From the NCBI GenBank assembly GCA_030407315.1, contig JALQPE010001059.1, forward strand, positions 1 through 32,526: a stretch of 32,526 bases of DNA, given 5' to 3'. Source of the stretch: Asparagopsis taxiformis. Lineage: Eukaryota > Rhodophyta > Florideophyceae > Bonnemaisoniales > Bonnemaisoniaceae. Both the position numbers and the translations under genes were made by a program. Every line of letters starts with the position of its first letter. The first letter of the stretch is position 1. Of this stretch, positions 27,678 to 32,526 are shown in pieces. The notes under the pieces are model-generated. The model saw nothing but the letters and a program-made list of their open reading frames with translations, made no database searches and was not told the origin of the DNA.

Positions 27678-28939
27678 ATGAAACTGAATAGACATTCATT
27701 GGGCAGATTAGCGTTTGTATCTACGCTACTCGCCGCACCAGTTAGTGCGAATGCCGGTGAAGCTCTCTTTGACGCGATCAAATCTGGCAAGCTTTGGATC
27801 GATGAGAGATATAGATATGAATTTGTAGACCAAGAAAATTTTTCTGAAGATGCAAATGCCTCAACTCTAAGAAGTCGGATTGGATGGAAATCTGGCAGCT
27901 TTTATGGGTTAACGCTTGGTGTTGAATTTGAAGCTGTAACCAATGTTGGTGGTGATGAATTTAACAATACCATTAATGGCAAAACTCAATTCCCTATTGT
28001 GGCTGATGTAAAATCGCATGAATTAAACCACTTTACCTGCAGTATGCTGGTATTCCAGGGACGATTATCAAAGGCGGCCGTCAAGTTATCGCGATTGATA
28101 ATCAACGTTTCATTGGTCATGTCGGCTGGCGACAAAACAACCAAACATTTGATGCAGGGATTGTGAAAAACACATCCATCCCCGGCCTTACCTTAATGTA
28201 TGGCTACATTGACAAAGTGAATCGTATTTTTGGTAATGATTCACCGGCCGGCGACTGGGATAGTGAAAGCCACATCTTGCATGCCGCATACAAACTTAAG
28301 GGTGTTGGCACTGTAAAAGGCTATGGCTATTTATTAGACTTTGAAGACGACAGCCCCGCTAATTCTAATGCGTCTTACGGCATCTCTCTTAAAGGTAAGA
28401 GGGAGTATGCAGGCTATGGTTTCCTTATTATGGTGAATATGCTCACCAAGAGATTATGGTAGCAACACTTTAGAATATGACGCCGATTACTATCACCTTG
28501 CATTCGGTGTGTCTAAATCAGGCCTAAAAGCAACGGTTGGATATGAAGTCTTAGGCGCTGATGATGATTCAACAGGTAGCTTCAGAACACTCTCGCTACC
28601 GGTCATAAGTTCAATGGTTTTTCAGATAGATTCCTAACGACACCAGTAAATGGTCTGAGATTTCTATATTGATGTGACTTACAAGGTGAAAAATGCACCT
28701 GGTCAACTCTCAATATTCAATGGCTTACTTTAAAAGCTCAATATCATGACTTCTCATCTGAAGAAGGCTCAATTGATATGGTACAGAATTTTGCTTGTAC
28801 GCGAAAATGCCTTTAAGAAAGGTGTTTATGTGGAAGCTAAATACGCTGACTATGATGCTGATGCTGGCAATGCCTTAAAGCAAATGTTGGTGGTGTCGAC
28901 GTAGAAAAGTTCACTCTAGGCGTTGGCTGGAAATATTAA
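27678..28939 (+). CDS. Alginate-export-family outer membrane porin
   Basis: Outer-membrane beta-barrel of about 420 residues. Signal peptide: RLAFVSTLLAAPVSANAGEA with an AxA-type site. Family segments: LWIDERYRYEFVDQENFSED, STLRSRIGWKSGSFYGLTLG, EFNNTINGKTQFPIVADVKS, IIKGGRQVIAIDNQRFIGHV then GWRQNNQTFDAGIV, YGYIDKVNRIFGNDSPAGDW, GYGYLLDFEDDSPANSNASY, then LKATVGYEVLGADDDSTGSF, FSDRFLTTPVNGL, and the C-terminal strand VEKFTLGVGWKY with the usual aromatic end. This matches the alginate-export family seen in Parvibaculum and relatives. Breaks occur near 28035, 28430, 28590, 28710, 28790 and 28880. The true substrate is unknown. A strong terminator follows. Confidence 0.88.
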
Positions 28940-29018
28940 TTTCCAATACAAAAAATGAGGAAGGTCAGAGTGAATTTGACTTCTTTTCACGATCATTAAA
29001 CTCTCCTATCTCCGACTG

Positions 29019-29056
29019 CACCTGCTGGACTTCCCAATCCAGCAGGTGTTTTTTAT
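29019..29056 (+). terminator. Rho-independent terminator after the porin
   Basis: Perfect 11-bp stem CACCTGCTGGA (29019-29029) / TCCAGCAGGTG (29038-29048), 8-nt loop, then a T-rich run (29049-29056). It ends the porin transcript and separates it from recQ. Confidence 0.95.
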
Positions 29057-29153
29057 TAAAACGGTTTGTTTTATATCTAGCGATGAGCTTTCGAGAGAGA
29101 GTAGAGTAAACGGTCGTGTATAAGGTAATCGAGAAAAAGTAAAATAGGGGAAC

Positions 29154-31272
<2,119 letters not shown>

Positions 31273-31338
31273 GAAAAATGAATATCATATCAAGTGATCA
31301 TAAGCGATAAGGAGAGGCCTCTTGCTCACAGAAGAGAT

Positions 31339-31788
31339 TTAAGAGCCCGAAATCTCAAGTTCCGTTAAAAACATAGTTTTGAGTTTTTTCTCATTAATAA
31401 CAGCATCTTCAAGCGTGTATTGGCGGAAAACTGCAATGAAAGCTGCAATAGCTTCATGCATGATCGTCTGAGCGCCGCAACTACCAGCTATTCTACAAGT
31501 GTTTTTTTCCGATCGAGGCAAGATACCAGGTAAAAGTCCGCTTCCATTTTCTGAATAACATCACCAAGGTTAATTTCAGCAGGTGAGCGCGCAAGGCGAA
31601 GCCCACCATTACGTCCGCGCTCGCTAATAACGAAATTATGATGACCAATTCCTGCGCAACTTTCATCATATATTCTTCGAAATTTGGTATTGTTCGGAAA
31701 TATCACTAATCGTTGCTAACTTATCATCTCGAATAGCAAGAAAAATGAGTGTTCTAATGGCATAGTCTGTATGAACGGTTAAGCGCAT
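31339..31788 (-). CDS. Rrf2-family transcriptional regulator (NsrR-like)
   Basis: Rrf2-type iron-sulfur regulator of about 150 residues. N-terminus MRLTVHTDYAIRTLIFLAIR then ATISDISEQYQISKN, and in the next frame VISERGRNGGLRLARSP with wing and basic residues typical of NsrR-like proteins. Three Cys, in VSCLDRKK then TCRIAGSCGAQ, would bind an iron-sulfur cluster (spacing about C-x7-C-x5-C if one A is added in the A run at 31500). The end reads FIAVFRQYTLEDAVINEKKL. Breaks lie near 31670 and 31505. NsrR senses nitric oxide; whether this one does is inferred from the motif only. It is divergent from rpmJ and 66 bp upstream of recQ on the same strand. Confidence 0.82.
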
Positions 31789-32003
31789 GAAATTCCTGGT
31801 TAAGTAATCTGCATAAAATATATATTAAAATAGAATGTTTTAAAAGCCACAGATTTTTTTCATTAGTCTTTATAGTCTTAAATAAGAATACCAGTCTTTA
31901 ATCTAAATTAAAAGACTTTAAAGAAATTTAAGAGAAATAATTGGGTGAAATAAAGAGCTTAGTTGACAATTTTTATTCTCTATGTCATTAAACTCACCAG
32001 GAA

Positions 32004-32033
32004 GGCCAGTTTTTTAGCTGGCCTCTGTTTTTT
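32004..32033 (+). terminator. Terminator with no visible upstream gene
   Basis: Stem GGCCAG (32004-32009) / CTGGCC (32018-32023), 8-nt loop, then TCTGTTTTTT. It terminates plus-strand transcription, but no gene precedes it on that strand, so a short non-coding transcript or a remnant is possible. Confidence 0.75.
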
Positions 32034-32105
32034 GTGCGATTGCTCGTTTTAAACAACGCTTAATCGTAAATAACACAGACAAAAAGGCCTAATGTGGTCG
32101 TTTTA

Positions 32106-32133
32106 TTGTTTGCAGAGATTGTTAAACTATAGA
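32106..32133 (+). promoter_or_regulatory. Probable rpmJ promoter
   Basis: TTGTTT (32106-32111), 16-bp spacer, TATAGA (32128-32133), about 60 bp before the rpmJ start and after the orphan terminator. Hexamers and spacing suit the housekeeping sigma factor. Confidence 0.55.
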
Positions 32134-32192
32134 AATAAAGCGAAAATCTGCATAAAGCCACAAGTTAACTTACGATATTCGGATTTAAAACA

Positions 32193-32318
32193 ATGAAGAT
32201 CAGAAATTCACTAAAGTCGCTTGCAAAGCGCCATAGAGATAACCGCGTTGTACGTCGTCGTGGCCGTCTTTATGTCATCAACAAAACAAACCCTAGATTC
32301 AAAGCGCGCCAAGGTTAA
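32193..32318 (+). CDS. rpmJ: 50S ribosomal protein L36 (zinc-free type)
   Basis: Intact 41-residue ribosomal protein L36: [20 protein letters not shown] followed by [20 protein letters not shown] and a final Gly. It is the Cys-less type common in Alphaproteobacteria, without the zinc ribbon of the other form, so it does not need zinc. It is very basic, as expected for binding 23S rRNA in the large subunit. Monocistronic: own promoter upstream, strong terminator downstream. Its lack of frame breaks fits its short length. Confidence 0.97.
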   Translation: MKIRNSLKSLAKRHRDNRVVRRRGRLYVINKTNPRFKARQG

Positions 32319-32366
32319 TTTAAGCCAATTTAAATTGCAGAGCATTAGCTTAAATCTAATGGATGA

Positions 32367-32415
32367 GAACAAAAAAAAGCCCCTTGCATTGTCGTGCAAA
32401 GAGGCTTTTTTGTTC
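32367..32415. terminator. Bidirectional terminator after rpmJ
   Basis: GAAC and eight A (32367-32378), then stem GCCCCTTGCA / TGCAAAGAGGC, then six T and GTTC (32406-32415). The A/T flanks give U runs in both directions. It ends rpmJ and could end a minus-strand gene beyond the window edge. Confidence 0.9.
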
Positions 32416-32526
32416 TAGAAAATATTCTAATCGGTCATCACTACTCAAATGACCCTGCTTGTCTTTATAGTGGCCCTTAAGTCATCTCTCACTGTCCCGC
32501 TCCATGGCTCAATCCCTGCAACATAG

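Larger units (their letters stand above)
31789..32192. other. Intergenic region between Rrf2 regulator and rpmJ
   Basis: A 404-bp gap without a protein gene. It holds the Rrf2 promoter with TTAAAA-N7-TTTTAA (31825-31830, 31838-31843), an AGTCTTTAAT/ATTAAAAGACT inverted repeat near 31890-31915 (one unpaired A), a TTGACA (31963-31968), an orphan terminator at 32004-32033 and the rpmJ promoter. Confidence 0.6.

Noticed and set aside
32445..32526. C-terminal end of a minus-strand gene reaching past the window edge
   Set aside because: One frame is open (ends DDLRATIKTSRVI) but only 26 codons are visible and no family is recognisable.

Overview
The window looks like chromosomal DNA of an A+T-rich alphaproteobacterium (base composition judged by eye, not counted), most likely near the Hyphomicrobiales. 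The signs are a zinc-free 41-residue ribosomal protein L36, an Hpt/response-regulator pair, a Parvibaculum-like alginate-export porin, short palindromic repeats of the rhizobial intergenic kind, and a formate dehydrogenase cluster with the alphaproteobacterial accessory families DUF3305, DUF3306, DUF6352 and a DUF4444-type biotin/lipoate ligase. Almost every gene longer than about 500 bp is broken by one or more one-base shifts, many in homopolymer runs. This includes housekeeping genes (NAD kinase, tex, recQ, mrp). I read the breaks mainly as sequence error in a low-accuracy assembly, so I annotate whole genes across them and mention the breaks.

Layout. 75-1164: transglycosylase-like protein (+). 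1161-3261 (-): NAD kinase, CheY-type response regulator and Hpt phosphotransfer protein. 3522-6595 (+): a detoxification operon (MAPEG, glutathione S-transferase, SDR, double cupin, TetR regulator) with a palindrome between the -35 and -10 of its promoter. 6596-7254: a gene-free control region rich in inverted repeats. 7255-17324 (+): the formate dehydrogenase region, in order TorD chaperone, small Tat protein, catalytic FdhA (Cys type), FdhB, FdhC, a membrane-anchored WD40-cytochrome c fusion carrying a 63-bp in-frame palindromic tandem repeat, a small membrane protein, the biotin/lipoate ligase-like protein and DUF6352. 17469-19500 (-): a multi-cluster 4Fe-4S protein, divergent from DUF3305, DUF3306 and Mrp (19604-22167, +).

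22202-25271 (-): a small DUF3144-like protein, an array of hairpin-forming direct repeats, and the RNA-binding protein Tex. 25575-26194 (+): a basic secreted protein, badly broken. 26250-27210 (-): a Tat-exported metallo-beta-lactamase-fold hydrolase. 27678-28939 (+): the porin. 29154-31788 (-): RecQ helicase and an Rrf2-type regulator. 32193-32318 (+): rpmJ (L36) with its own promoter and terminator.

How the genes fit together. FdhA, with the small Tat protein, should be exported as a folded molybdenum/tungsten enzyme, matured by TorD and perhaps by the 4Fe-4S/DUF3305/DUF3306 group and Mrp. Electrons would pass from formate through FdhB to cytochrome b FdhC. The WD40-cytochrome c fusion just downstream is a plausible, unproven periplasmic electron partner or sensor. 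The most novel parts are that fusion with its repeat-bearing N-terminus, the structured repeat array at 22591-22882, and the control palindromes.
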